The position numbers and the translations under genes are program-made. A stretch of DNA of 64,000 nucleotides. It comes from Tessaracoccus palaemonis. GTDB taxonomy: Bacteria > Actinomycetota > Actinomycetes > Propionibacteriales > Propionibacteriaceae. Of the stretch, positions 25,257 through 33,390 are shown one piece after another. The stretch is taken from positions 1,178,001 through 1,242,000 of the forward strand of contig NZ_CP079216.1 in assembly GCF_019316905.1 (NCBI RefSeq), given 5' to 3'. The notes below the pieces were generated by a model, which was not told where the DNA came from, made no database searches, and worked only from the letters and a program-made list of their open reading frames with translations. The stretch's first letter is position 1; each line of letters begins with the position of its first letter.

Positions 25257-25275
25257 AACCTCCACAGCGACCCGC

Positions 25276-25860
25276 CTAGTCTCCAGCGCGCCGCTCTTGC
25301 CGTTCTTTCAGCCTCACCCCGGCGATAGTCGGGGAATGCTCGGCCAACCCCCATCCCGCGACATGCACCCATCCCGCCCAGGTGCGCACGTTGGTGAAGT
25401 CCGTCACCCAGGTGTGATCCGGCCGGGGTGCGGTGAAGTCCCGGTTCAGCAGGTCCCCGGCACGGATCCCGTCCTTGGCCGGGATCGTGGTGCGGATGCC
25501 CTTGGCCCTCGTGATGCCTGAGAGGCCAAGCGTCCGCATCGTACGGTCCACCGCGCCTCGGGACGCGTTACAGATGGCGGTGCGGCGGATCAGTGCGGTC
25601 ATCCTCTTGCGCCCATAGAGGCCCTCCGGGGTCATCCGCCGACGGGTGGTCCCGTCGGGCAGCGTCTCGACCCGCCAGGCGGCGTCACGGACCGCGTCGG
25701 TGACCATCGCATCGGTGACCGTCCTGGCCGCGACTCGGGGACGTAGCCAGACCCGGTAGGTGCGCGCGGCGATCGTGACGTCCTGCTCTCGCAGGACGCG
25801 GATGATCGACTCGACCGCGTGCCCCTCCGACCTCGTCTGGTCGATGAAGCCCAGTATCAG
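25276..25860 (-). pseudogene. IS3-family transposase orfB, 3'-truncated
   Basis: The frame runs from the end of orfA as FIDQTRSEGHAVESIIRVLR and continues through MTPEGLYGRKRMTALIRR, typical of the IS3 HTH_21 region. It reaches the start of the rve/DDE domain, DHTWVTDFTNVRTWAGWVHVA, with the first catalytic Asp (TD). The remaining 26 residues are unrelated, and the second Asp and the Glu of the DDE triad are missing. It lies in the -1 frame relative to orfA, consistent with the frameshift expression known for IS3 elements. Confidence 0.85.
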
Positions 25861-26200
25861 CGGTTGCGGGGGTCGAGTTCCCCCGCGAAGAGAGTCGCCG
25901 CGGCTTTCAGGATCGCGACGTCTTCCTGGAGCCGCTTGTCCTCCGCCTTCAGCCGGCGGATCTCGGCGTGTTCTTCGCTGGTCTGGCCCTCACGGTCGCT
26001 CGCATCGATCTCGGCCTGCACAACCCACCGTCGAAGGGACTCCGCACCCACACCCTCCTGGCGGGCGACAGCCGCGATCGCTTTCGCGTTCGAGGGATAC
26101 TCGGACCGGTGCTCGAGCACCAGCCGGATGGCCCGCTCACGGACCTCTGGATCAATCAACTTCGGCATGACGCCATCCTCTCAACTCAAAAAGACAGCGG
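25357..26200 (-). mobile_element. truncated IS3-family insertion sequence
   Basis: A remnant on the minus strand with a full orfA and an orfB that loses its similarity to IS3 transposases at about 25357, after the first catalytic Asp. The downstream end of the element, with its terminal repeat, is therefore missing. The upstream end lies somewhere before orfA near 26200 and cannot be fixed because its partner repeat is gone. It cannot transpose on its own. Confidence 0.8.
25857..26168 (-). CDS. IS3-family transposase orfA (of the truncated element)
   Basis: A 103-residue OrfA-type protein with an N-terminal helix-turn-helix (VRERAIRLVLEHRSEYPSNA, then AVARQEGVGAESLRRWV). A leucine-zipper-like C-terminal helix follows (IRRLKAEDKRLQEDVAILKA). 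It starts at an ATG preceded by GAGAGG. OrfA alone binds the element ends but does not catalyse transposition. It is intact, but its orfB partner is broken. Confidence 0.85.
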   Translation of the reverse strand: MPKLIDPEVRERAIRLVLEHRSEYPSNAKAIAAVARQEGVGAESLRRWVVQAEIDASDREGQTSEEHAEIRRLKAEDKRLQEDVAILKAAATLFAGELDPRNR

Positions 26201-26276
26201 CATCAAACCATGGGCCTACCCTGGATTTGTGGACACCTGAGTAAGCGGGATCGTGGGTTCCGCGGGAGGGTGCCTG

Positions 26277-26597
26277 ATGGCAGCAGAGAAGAAGAGTCGT
26301 CGGAGGTACACGGCGGAGTATCGGGCCGAGGCGGCTCGGTTGGTGATCGACACCGGGCGGCCGATCGCGCATGTGGCCCAGGAGTTGGGTATCGGGTCCC
26401 AGCTGTTGGGGCGGTGGGTCCAGGCGGAGCGTGATCGGGACGCTGGCGAGCCCGACGGCGATCTGAGCTTGGACGAGCGGGCCGAGTTGAAGCGGTTGCG
26501 TCGGGAAGTCAGCGAGCTACGCAAGGACAACGAGTTCCTGGGAAAAGCAGCTGCCTTCTTCGCGTCGAAGCCACCACGATCGAACGGTTCGAACTGA
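26277..26597 (+). CDS. IS3-family transposase orfA
   Basis: A 106-residue DNA-binding OrfA. It has a helix-turn-helix at about residues 8-48 (YTAEYRAEAARLVIDTG, then AHVAQELGIGSQLLGRWV) and a heptad-like helix (LKRLRREVSELRKDNEFLGK) typical of IS3 OrfA dimerisation. The ATG at 26277 follows GGGAGGG. Near the end GGAAAAG (26541-26547) is a possible -1 slippery site; the -1 frame is open from there into orfB, giving the usual OrfAB fusion. The stop also overlaps the orfB ATG (TGATG). Confidence 0.9.
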   Translation: MAAEKKSRRRYTAEYRAEAARLVIDTGRPIAHVAQELGIGSQLLGRWVQAERDRDAGEPDGDLSLDERAELKRLRREVSELRKDNEFLGKAAAFFASKPPRSNGSN

Positions 26598-27493
26598 TGG
26601 CGGCGGAGAAGGCCAACTTTGAGGTGGCCCGGATGGCGCGGCTGTTGCGGGTGTCCAGGTCGGGTTACTACCAGTGGGCCCAGCGCCGCGTGGCTGGTCC
26701 GAGCAGCCGGGCTCGCCGGCAGGCGAGCTTGGATGAACGGGTCCGTGCTCTGCATGAGGCCTCTGACCAGGTCTACGGCGCGCCGAGGATCACCGCTGAT
26801 CTCCACCAGGAGGGCACGGCAGTCAACGTGAAGACGGTCGCTTCGTCGTTGCGTCGGCAGGGTCTGGAGGGGATCTCCCCGCGCTCGTTCTCGCCGGTGA
26901 CCACGATCCCGGGGGTCCCGACTCACCACATTCCCGACCGGGTCAGCCGCGAGTGGGACACGGGAGAGTTGAACAGGGTGTGGGTCTCGGACATCACCTA
27001 CCTGCGGACCGGGGAGGGCTGGCTCTACCTGTGTGTGGTGCGTGACGGGTGTTCCCGGCGGGTGCTGGGCTGGGCGATGGACTCCCACCAGGACAGTGAC
27101 CTGGTCGAACGCGCGTTGACTATGGCGAGAACCCTCCGTGGTGACGTCCCGGGGCAGGTCGTGTTCCATGCCGACCGCGGCACGCAGTACACCTCCGACC
27201 AACTGCACCGCGCCGCGAAACGCCTCGGGGTGGAGCAGTCGATGGGACGCACCGGGGTGTGCTTCGACAACGCGATGGCTGAGTCGTTCTGGTCCACGCT
27301 GAAGCACGAGTTCTACCACCGGCACACCTGGCCGACCCGGGCCCAAGCCCGACGGGAGGTCGCCCGCTGGATCGAGGTCGTCTACAACCGACGACGACGT
27401 CACTCAGCCCTGGGCTACCAACGCCCCGTCGAGTTCGAAACCACCAAGACCCAGACCGACACCGGCCGGGTCACCAAGGATCAAGCCGCGTAA
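26597..27493 (+). CDS. IS3-family transposase orfB (DDE integrase)
   Basis: Catalytic part of the transposase, 298 residues from its own ATG; the true product is probably an OrfAB fusion made by -1 frameshifting. It starts in the typical MAAEKANFEV, SGYYQW context. The HTH_21 region follows, then the rve domain with all three catalytic residues: Asp in VWVSDITYL, Asp in VFHADRGTQYTS and Glu in NAMAESFWSTLK. It ends with RRRRHSALGYQRP, the family signature. No truncation or frameshift is seen. Confidence 0.93.
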   Translation: MAAEKANFEVARMARLLRVSRSGYYQWAQRRVAGPSSRARRQASLDERVRALHEASDQVYGAPRITADLHQEGTAVNVKTVASSLRRQGLEGISPRSFSPVTTIPGVPTHHIPDRVSREWDTGELNRVWVSDITYLRTGEGWLYLCVVRDGCSRRVLGWAMDSHQDSDLVERALTMARTLRGDVPGQVVFHADRGTQYTSDQLHRAAKRLGVEQSMGRTGVCFDNAMAESFWSTLKHEFYHRHTWPTRAQARREVARWIEVVYNRRRRHSALGYQRPVEFETTKTQTDTGRVTKDQAA

Positions 27494-27509
27494 GCGGCAC
27501 GTGTCCACA

Positions 27510-27654
27510 ATTTGCGGAGAACCCCAACCAGGGATGGTTCAGCATGCCGTGGAGTTGGGCGAGAGGTCTGGGTGAGGGAAGCGCCGGATCGCCGCAAGGG
27601 TGGTTCAGCCGCTTGTCGAAGTGGGCTCGAGTGGCGAGTGACACGAGGGGTGCG
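27510..27654. other. intergenic region after the insertion sequence
   Basis: About 145 bases between the element and the next gene. No gene or terminator is recognised. Confidence 0.4.
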
Positions 27655-27660
27655 TAGGTT
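27655..27660 (+). promoter_or_regulatory. -10 element for the NTF2-like gene
   Basis: TAGGTT, then GGGAGG and ATG at 27667. The GGGAGG could instead be a Shine-Dalgarno sequence, so this is the least certain of the leaderless-type starts. Confidence 0.45.
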
Positions 27661-27666
27661 GGGAGG

Positions 27667-28035
27667 ATGGACAAGGCATCGGGTCAGGACGTCGTTCGGC
27701 TTGAGAAGGAGCTACTGACCTCGCCCACCCGCGCGAACGCCGCACGGCTGGAGCTGCTGTTCCATCCGGAGTTCACCGAGGTCGGTCGCTCGGGGCACCT
27801 CTGGTCCCGGAAGCAGATCATCGCTGGTCTCCTCAGCGAGGAGGACTGGCCGAAGGTCGCGACGGAGGACTGGAACGTCCAGGAACTGAGCAACAAGGTG
27901 ATCATGGTCACCTACCAGGCACGACAGGGGTTGCGCGTGTCGAGGCACGTCTCCATCTGGATACGCGGCAAGACGGGCCTCCAGCTGCGCTACCACCAGG
28001 CGACGATCGTGCCCGACGTCGCGCTCTCTCGCTGA
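27667..28035 (+). CDS. NTF2-like / DUF4440-type small protein
   Basis: A soluble 122-residue protein with the cone-shaped NTF2-like fold pattern: an N-terminal helix (VVRLEKELLTSPTRANAARL), then LLFHPEFTEVGRSGHLWSR, a helix with QIIAGLLSEE, and beta strands ending in LQLRYHQATIVP. Proteins of this kind are annotated DUF4440 or nuclear transport factor 2 family. They range from small-molecule enzymes to binding proteins, so the role cannot be given. It is a monocistronic gene between the insertion sequence and the RGG-repeat operon. Confidence 0.75.
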   Translation: MDKASGQDVVRLEKELLTSPTRANAARLELLFHPEFTEVGRSGHLWSRKQIIAGLLSEEDWPKVATEDWNVQELSNKVIMVTYQARQGLRVSRHVSIWIRGKTGLQLRYHQATIVPDVALSR

Positions 28036-28084
28036 AGCGCGCCGGACCGCAGCTCGGTTGGCACCTGCCCATTCCCGTGGATGT

Positions 28085-28096
28085 TGACAGCTGTCA
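28085..28096. promoter_or_regulatory. 12-bp perfect palindrome, candidate operator
   Basis: TGACAGCTGTCA, about 100 bases before the RGG-repeat gene. TTGACA overlaps its left half and could be a -35 element. No matching regulator is evident in the window. Confidence 0.35.
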
Positions 28097-28192
28097 GAGA
28101 CCGCGCAGGCATCGGCGGCTAGTCCCCACCGGTCCCGTCGCAACCACCCCTCCGGTTAGGGGTTGCGCGCCGAAGCTGGGATGATAGAGGTT

Positions 28193-30589
28193 ATGTCGAC
28201 TGAAAACTCCACGCCGGACGGCGAGCAGCGTCCCCACAACTCGGGACACGGATCCTCCGGAGGCGATCGAGGTCCGCGCCGTGAAGGTGACGGGGAGCGT
28301 CGCCAGTGGAACAACAGCCGCGATGACAACCGTTCCGGCGGATATCGCGGGAGCCGCGACGACAACCGTGGCGGATATCAGGGGAACCGTTCCGGCGGCG
28401 ATCGTGGTGGGTACCAGGGCAACCGGTCGGGCGGCTACAACCGCGACGACCGTGGTCCGCGTCGTGAAGGCGACGGGGAGCGTCGCCAGTGGAACAACAA
28501 CCGCGATGACAACCGCAGCGGCTACCAGGGCAACCGCTCCGGCGGCTACAACCGCGATGACAACCGCTCAGGCGGGTACCGCGGGAACCGTGACGACAAC
28601 CGCTCGGGCGGGTACCAGGGCAACCGATCCGGTGGTGACCGTGGTGGGTACCAGGGCAACCGCTCCGGTGGTGACCGTGGTGGGTACCAGGGCAACCGCT
28701 CCGGTGGTGACCGTGGTGGGTACCAGGGCAACCGCTCCGGTGGTGACCGTGGTGGGTACCAGGGCAACCGCTCCGGTGGCGATCGTGGTGGGTACCAGGG
28801 CAACCGCTCCGGTGGCGATCGTGGTGGGTACCAGGGCAACCGGTCGGGCGGCTACAACCGCGACGACCGTGGTCCGCGTCGTGAGGGCGACGGGGAGCGT
28901 CGCCAGTGGAACAACAACCGCGATGACAACCGCTCCGGAGGGTACCGCGGGAACCGTGACGACAACCGCTCCGGTGGGTACCAGGGCAACCGGTCCGGTG
29001 GTGACCGTGGTGAGTACCAGGGCAACCGGTCCGGTGGTGACCGTGGTGGGTACCAGGGCAACCGCTCCGGTGGTGACCGTGGTGGGTACCAGGGCAACCG
29101 CTCCGGTGGCGATCGTGGTGGCTACCAGGGCAACCGGTCGGGCGGCTACAACCGCGACGACCGTGGTCCGCGTCGTGAAGGCGACGGGGAGCGTCGCCAG
29201 TGGAACAACAACCGCGACGACAACCGCTCCGGCGGGTACCAGGGCAACCGCTCCGGCGGCTACAACCGCGATGACAACCGCTCCGGCGGGTACCGCGGGA
29301 ACCGTGGTGGCTACCAGGGCAACCGGTCCGGCGGGTACAACCGCGACGATCGTGGTCCGCGTCGTGAAGGCGACGGGGAGCGTCGCCAGTGGAACAGCAA
29401 CCGCGACGACAACCGCTCCGGCGGGTACCAGGGCAACCGTTCGGGCGGTTACCAGGGCAACCGCTCCGGCGGTGGTTACAACCGTGATGACCGGAGTCCG
29501 CGCCGTGAGGGCGACGGGGAGCGTCGCCAGTGGAGCAACGACCGCGACGACGACAGGCAAGACACGCGCAAGCCGTGGCACCGCGCCCCGCAGGACCGCG
29601 AGGAGTACCAGGCACACCCCGGCACCACGGCACGCGCCGACGAGCCGGGCGCGCCGGAGGCCTTCGACGCCAACGAGCTGCCGATGGGCGTCCGCGCCGA
29701 GCTCAAGGGCCTACCCAAGGACCTCGCCGAGACCGTCGGCGCCCACATCTGGGCCGCCGGCAGGCTCATCGACGAGGACCCTGAGCTGGCCTTCCGTCAC
29801 GCGGAGGCAGCCCGTCGCCGCGCAGGCCGGCTCCCGGTCGTCCGTGAGGCGGCAGCGCTGACCGCCTACGCGGCGGGCGAGTACGCCGTGGCCCTGCGCG
29901 AGTTCCGGGCCCTGCGGCGGATGAACGGTGGCGACGAACTGCTGCCCGTCATCGCCGACTGCGAGCGCGCCCTCGGCCGCCCGCGCGACGCCCTCGAGGT
30001 CCTCGCCGAGCTCGACCCGCAGACCCGCGATATCGCGCTGCGGATCGAGGCACTGCTCGTCGAGTCGGGCATCCGGGACCAGCTCGGCCAGCGCGCCGAG
30101 GCGCTTCGCCTGCTGAAGGCGGCGATCGGTCGCAAGATCGGCAGCCCCTACCACCAGGCCCGCCTGCGCTACGCCTACGCGAACCTGCTCGAGGAGTCCG
30201 GTGACAAGGCCGGCGCCCGCCAGTGGTTCACCGCGGCCGCCCAGCTCGACTACAACAGCGAGCTCGACACCTCCGACCGCATCGCGACCCTCGACGGGGT
30301 CGTGCTGCCCGACGACTTCTCCCTTGAGGAGGATGCCGAGGAGACGGAGGACGACGCCGCGGAGGAGCTCGTCGACGAATCCGAAGCCGTCGACGAGGAG
30401 TTGGAGGACCTCGGCCCCGACGCGGAAGAGTCCGCGCTCGAGGAGACGGACGAGGCGGCCGAGGAGATGGAGGAGACTGACGACGAGGCCATCGCCCCCT
30501 CGGACCGGGTCGAGCTGCCGACGGACGACGGACCGGTCGGGCCTGAGGTCTTCGAGGCCGATGAGGAGCCCGAGGAGGACGGGAAGTGA
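28193..30589 (+). CDS. TPR protein with giant N-terminal RGG-type repeat domain and acidic tail
   Basis: A 798-residue cytoplasmic protein in three parts. Residues about 24-455 are a low-complexity basic region built from YQGNRSGG (19 copies, often as 12-residue units with GGDRG) and six copies of a longer unit, [14 protein letters not shown] followed by RDDNRSGG. Residues about 480-700 form a helical TPR-like domain ([37 protein letters not shown]) like the protein recalled next to tlyA in mycobacteria. The last 90 residues are strongly acidic. The start is taken as ATG 28193; 28163 is possible. It heads the operon with HAD, tlyA, nadK and recN. RNA binding is an inference from the RGG-like composition. 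Confidence 0.8.
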   Translation: MSTENSTPDGEQRPHNSGHGSSGGDRGPRREGDGERRQWNNSRDDNRSGGYRGSRDDNRGGYQGNRSGGDRGGYQGNRSGGYNRDDRGPRREGDGERRQWNNNRDDNRSGYQGNRSGGYNRDDNRSGGYRGNRDDNRSGGYQGNRSGGDRGGYQGNRSGGDRGGYQGNRSGGDRGGYQGNRSGGDRGGYQGNRSGGDRGGYQGNRSGGDRGGYQGNRSGGYNRDDRGPRREGDGERRQWNNNRDDNRSGGYRGNRDDNRSGGYQGNRSGGDRGEYQGNRSGGDRGGYQGNRSGGDRGGYQGNRSGGDRGGYQGNRSGGYNRDDRGPRREGDGERRQWNNNRDDNRSGGYQGNRSGGYNRDDNRSGGYRGNRGGYQGNRSGGYNRDDRGPRREGDGERRQWNSNRDDNRSGGYQGNRSGGYQGNRSGGGYNRDDRSPRREGDGERRQWSNDRDDDRQDTRKPWHRAPQDREEYQAHPGTTARADEPGAPEAFDANELPMGVRAELKGLPKDLAETVGAHIWAAGRLIDEDPELAFRHAEAARRRAGRLPVVREAAALTAYAAGEYAVALREFRALRRMNGGDELLPVIADCERALGRPRDALEVLAELDPQTRDIALRIEALLVESGIRDQLGQRAEALRLLKAAIGRKIGSPYHQARLRYAYANLLEESGDKAGARQWFTAAAQLDYNSELDTSDRIATLDGVVLPDDFSLEEDAEETEDDAAEELVDESEAVDEELEDLGPDAEESALEETDEAAEEMEETDDEAIAPSDRVELPTDDGPVGPEVFEADEEPEEDGK
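28611..28862 (+). repeat. 36-bp tandem repeat array, block 1 (7 units)
   Basis: Seven in-frame 36-bp units starting GGTACCAGGGCAACCG at 28611, 28647, 28683, 28719, 28755, 28791 and 28827. Each encodes YQGNRSGG plus a 4-residue linker, and neighbouring units are almost identical, which suggests recent expansion. Confidence 0.92.
28977..29150 (+). repeat. 36-bp tandem repeat array, block 2 (5 units)
   Basis: Five units of the same 36-bp period, starting at 28977, 29013, 29049, 29085 and 29121. The second unit has a G-to-A change giving GEYQ instead of GGYQ. The block is separated from block 1 by one copy of the longer [14 protein letters not shown] unit. Confidence 0.9.
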
Positions 30590-31581
30590 CGGTGCGCGCG
30601 TTGGCCGAGTCGTACGACGCCGCCCTGTTCGACCTCGACGGTGTCATCTATCTGGGCCCGAAGGCGGTCGACGGGGTCCCCGAGGCGCTGGAGGAGCTGC
30701 GCTCGCGCGGCACCCACCTGGGGTTCGTGACGAATAACGCGGCCCGCACGCCCGCCACCGTCGCCGAGCACCTCACGAGCCTCGGGATCAGGGCCTCGCA
30801 GGACGACGTCGTGAACTCGACGCAGGCCACGCTGCGCATGCTGGCGGCCGACCTGCCGGCGGGCTCCCGACTGCTGGCCGTCGGCACCGACGCGTTGCGG
30901 CAGCAGCTCACCGGAGCGGGCTTCGTCGTCGTCGACTCCCTCGACGACGACCCCGTCGCGGTCGTGCAGGGCTACCACCCGCAGCTGGTGTGGTCGCAGA
31001 TCGAGCAGGCCGCACTGGCCGTCCAGCGCGGCGCTGCCTGGTATGCGACGAACCCCGACCTGACCCGCCCCACCGACCGGGGCATCGTCCCCGGCCTCGG
31101 GTCCCAGATCGCGATCGTGCGGGTCTGCGTCGACGTCGACCCGTTGATCGCCGGCAAGCCGTTCCGGCCACTGCTCGACGAGACCGTCCTGAGGATCGGC
31201 GCGCAGCACCCGATCTTCGTCGGCGACCGGACCGACACGGACATCCTCGGCGCGAACAACGTCGGCATGGACTCGCTCTTCGTCTTCACGGGGGCGCACG
31301 GCAAGGCCGACCTCGCCGACGCGGCCCCGGAGTTCCGGCCCACCTGGATCGGCTTCGACGCCGCAGCCCTGCTGGAGCCGCCGCGGGAGGCATTCCTCGA
31401 GGGCCAGCGGTACACCTGCGGCTACCAGGAGGTCGATTTCACCGACGGTCTGGGCTGGCTGTCGACCCGCCCCGTCACGCGCGACGAGCAGCTCGACGCG
31501 CTGTGGGCCGCGCTGCAGGCCCGGTGGCGCTTCGGCATCGACATCTCCGCGGTCCTGAACTCGCTGGATCTCCTGCGATGA
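30586..31581 (+). CDS. HAD-superfamily phosphatase (NagD-like)
   Basis: A 331-residue HAD hydrolase of the IIA/NagD type, probably a sugar-phosphate or nucleotide phosphatase. HAD motif I is [10 protein letters not shown] (nucleophile Asp, about residue 16), motif II is in [10 protein letters not shown], and motif IV is [21 protein letters not shown]2-type cap lies between motifs II and III. About 60 C-terminal residues ([13 protein letters not shown] onward) extend past the HAD core. The GTG overlaps the TPR gene stop (GTGA). Same position as the mycobacterial phosphatase gene before tlyA. Confidence 0.9.
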   Translation: MTVRALAESYDAALFDLDGVIYLGPKAVDGVPEALEELRSRGTHLGFVTNNAARTPATVAEHLTSLGIRASQDDVVNSTQATLRMLAADLPAGSRLLAVGTDALRQQLTGAGFVVVDSLDDDPVAVVQGYHPQLVWSQIEQAALAVQRGAAWYATNPDLTRPTDRGIVPGLGSQIAIVRVCVDVDPLIAGKPFRPLLDETVLRIGAQHPIFVGDRTDTDILGANNVGMDSLFVFTGAHGKADLADAAPEFRPTWIGFDAAALLEPPREAFLEGQRYTCGYQEVDFTDGLGWLSTRPVTRDEQLDALWAALQARWRFGIDISAVLNSLDLLR

Positions 31582-31787
31582 CCCAGCTCACGCCGCGCAG
31601 CGCCGCTCCGGCCGACGTGCGGCGTGTCGAGCTGGTTGCGGAGACCATGGACGGGCTCGTGGGCGTCGACCGGCTCCCGCTGGCGGAGCAGGCGGCCCGC
31701 CTCGACGTCGCCCAGCGCACGCTGGCTGCGGTGCTGAGCAACGATCCCTCCGTCGCGCAGCCAGGCATCCCGGGGGTGCCGCGATGA
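31578..31787 (+). CDS. small conserved protein between HAD phosphatase and tlyA
   Basis: A 69-residue soluble protein, VRRVELVAETMDGLVGVD then LPLAEQAARLDVAQRTLAAV, predicted to be mainly helical. It overlaps both neighbours by 4 bases (ATGA each), which strongly supports a real gene. A small ORF of unknown function sits at the same place before tlyA in mycobacteria, as recalled. No domain is recognised. Confidence 0.75.
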   Translation: MTQLTPRSAAPADVRRVELVAETMDGLVGVDRLPLAEQAARLDVAQRTLAAVLSNDPSVAQPGIPGVPR

Positions 31788-32500
31788 GGCTCGACGTCGC
31801 CCTCGTCTCCCAGGGGCTCGCCAGGTCCCGGACGCAGGCAGCCGCCCTGATCCGGGCCGGTCACGTCACGGTGGACGGCCGCACGATCACCAAGCCGTCG
31901 TGGCCCGTGACCGACGAGCAGACCATCGCTGCAGAGGCGGAGAAGTGGGTCTCCCGTGCGGCGCACAAGCTGATCGGCGCACTCGACGACAGCGGCGTGC
32001 AGGTGCCGCGCCGGGTGCTGGACGCCGGCGCGTCCACCGGAGGCTTCACGCAGGTCTGCCTGGAGCGTGGCGCGGAGGCCGTGTACGCGGTCGACGTCGG
32101 CCACGGCCAGCTCGCCGACCTCATTCGCGACGACCCGCGCGTGCGGGTCTACGAGGGGCTCAACCTGCGCGACCTGACGCTGGAGCACCTCGACGGCGAG
32201 CCCGTCGACCTCATCGTGGGAGACGTGTCCTTCATCTCACTGACGATCCTGCTGCCGCGTCTGCTGGGCGCGCTGAGCGCGGACGGCGAGGCGCTGCTCC
32301 TTGTCAAGCCGCAGTTTGAGGTCGGCCGCGAACGCCTCGGCAGGGGTGGCATCGTCCACGACCCGCGGCTGCGCAGGAAGGCCGTCGACGGTGTCGTCGC
32401 CGCCGCAGCGGAGCTCGGCTGGCGCGAGAGGTGGCGGGGGGAGTCGAGGTTGCCGGGGACGTCTGGCAATGTCGAGTTCTTCGTTAGGCTGTGCCCGTGA
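31784..32500 (+). CDS. tlyA: TlyA-family rRNA 2'-O-methyltransferase (hemolysin A family)
   Basis: Characterised TlyA methylates 2'-OH groups in 16S and 23S rRNA (C1409 and C1920) and governs capreomycin susceptibility. The 238-residue product starts with an S4 RNA-binding domain (residues 1-60; MRLDVALVSQGLARSRTQA), a linker RAAHKL, and a Rossmann methyltransferase with SAM motif LDAGASTGGFTQVCLERGA. DVSFISL and the catalytic-tetrad Lys in LVKPQFEVGRE follow. The longer two-site or shorter one-site form cannot be distinguished. The -10 element of nadK lies inside its last codons. Confidence 0.93.
   Translation: MRLDVALVSQGLARSRTQAAALIRAGHVTVDGRTITKPSWPVTDEQTIAAEAEKWVSRAAHKLIGALDDSGVQVPRRVLDAGASTGGFTQVCLERGAEAVYAVDVGHGQLADLIRDDPRVRVYEGLNLRDLTLEHLDGEPVDLIVGDVSFISLTILLPRLLGALSADGEALLLVKPQFEVGRERLGRGGIVHDPRLRRKAVDGVVAAAAELGWRERWRGESRLPGTSGNVEFFVRLCP
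32485..32490 (+). promoter_or_regulatory. -10 element for nadK inside tlyA
   Basis: TAGGCT, 6 nt, GTG at 32497. It lies within the final codons of tlyA and may drive nadK-recN separately from the operon. Confidence 0.55.
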
Positions 32501-33390
32501 AGCAGCGAACGGTGGCGGTCCTCATCCACTCGACACGCGAGGACGCCGTCGGCAAGGCGGTCTCGTTCATCGCCGCGCTGCATGACATGGGCTTCGACTT
32601 CCTGATCCAGGACCAGCACATCGACGCCATCCGCCGGGCCGTCCCGGGCGCGGACATCCGGCAGCTGAACGGCGATCCTGCCGAGATCTGCGTCGTGTTC
32701 GGCGGAGACGGCACCATTCTGCGCGCCGCCGAGTGGGCCAAGCCGCTCGGAGTTCCGCTGCTGGGGGTGAACCTCGGCCACGTCGGATTCCTCGCGGAAC
32801 TCGAGCCCTCCGACATCGACGAGCTGCCGTCGGTCGTCGCGGAGCGCCGCTACCACGTGGAGGAGCGGCTCACGCTGCAGGTCAGCGTGCTCGACGCCGA
32901 CGGCATCGAGGCCTGGCGCTCGCCCGCCGTCAACGAGGTCTCGCTCGAGAAGGTGGCCCGCGAGCGCATGCTGAGCGTGATGGTCAGCATCGACGAACGC
33001 CCCCTGTCCCTGTGGGGATGCGACGGAGTGCTCGTCGCGACCCCGACCGGCTCCACCGCCTACGGCTTCTCGGCCGGCGGCCCCATCGTGTGGCCCGACG
33101 TCCAGGCGATCGTCGTCGTGCCGCTGGCCGCCCACGCGCTCTTCAACCGGCCCATGGTGCTGAGCCCCTCGTCCCAGGTGAGTCTCGACGTGCCTGCCGA
33201 CGCCACCACCGCCGGCATCCTGTGGTGCGACGGGCGACGGAGCCACGACCTCGACCCCGGCGAGCGGGTCCGTGTGACGGCCGACGCCGAGCCGCTGCGC
33301 ATCGCGCGGCTGGGGGAGCAGCCCTTCACGACGCGGCTCGTCAAGAAGTTCGCCCTGCCGGTGGACGGCTGGCGGAGGAAGAACGCCTGA
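32497..33390 (+). CDS. nadK: NAD kinase
   Basis: Makes NADP from NAD using ATP or polyphosphate. The 297-residue product has the family motifs GGDGTILRAAEWA (about residues 69-81), GVNLGHVGFLAELEP and TPTGSTAYGFSAGGPIV (catalytic and NAD-binding region). GTG at 32497 overlaps the tlyA stop (GTGA) and is 6 nt after TAGGCT; a GTG 6 bases upstream is also in frame but less likely. The stop overlaps the recN ATG by one base (TGATG). Confidence 0.95.
   Translation: MKQRTVAVLIHSTREDAVGKAVSFIAALHDMGFDFLIQDQHIDAIRRAVPGADIRQLNGDPAEICVVFGGDGTILRAAEWAKPLGVPLLGVNLGHVGFLAELEPSDIDELPSVVAERRYHVEERLTLQVSVLDADGIEAWRSPAVNEVSLEKVARERMLSVMVSIDERPLSLWGCDGVLVATPTGSTAYGFSAGGPIVWPDVQAIVVVPLAAHALFNRPMVLSPSSQVSLDVPADATTAGILWCDGRRSHDLDPGERVRVTADAEPLRIARLGEQPFTTRLVKKFALPVDGWRRKNA

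Larger units (their letters stand above)
24171..25275. other. gene-free region with degenerate repeats after the rRNA operon
   Basis: About 1.1 kb with no convincing gene. It contains three copies of repeat A (24250-24316, 24335-24400, 24722-24787) and two of repeat B (24428-24506, 24876-24954), in the order A-A-B, then A-B. A short string CACTGCGACCCA also occurs twice between 24190 and 24235. A perfect 13-bp hairpin lies at 25228-25256 next to the insertion-sequence remnant. Short ORFs here lack coding signatures except within repeat B. Confidence 0.7.
26228..27509 (+). mobile_element. intact IS3-family insertion sequence, 1282 bp
   Basis: Bounded by inverted repeats TGTGGACACcTG (left, from 26228) and its complement ending GTGTCCACA at 27509; 9 bp match perfectly and 11 of 12 overall. 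Flanked by a 3-bp direct repeat ATT (26225-26227 and 27510-27512), the target duplication size expected for IS3. It carries orfA and orfB with a complete DDE triad, so it may be active. It has inserted beside the truncated element. Confidence 0.9.

Noticed and set aside
24171-25275. CRISPR array suggested by repeated segments
   Set aside because: The repeats are 65-80 bp, diverged, unequally spaced and only two or three in number, and no cas genes are present.
28611-29150. CRISPR-like 36-bp periodicity
   Set aside because: The units are contiguous and in frame with no unique spacers, so it is a coding tandem repeat.
28191-29633. 480-codon minus-strand frame (and several Pro/Arg-rich frames) opposite the RGG repeats
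   Set aside because: The periodic 36-bp DNA gives open frames in every register; only the plus-strand frame continues into a conserved TPR domain and a coupled operon.
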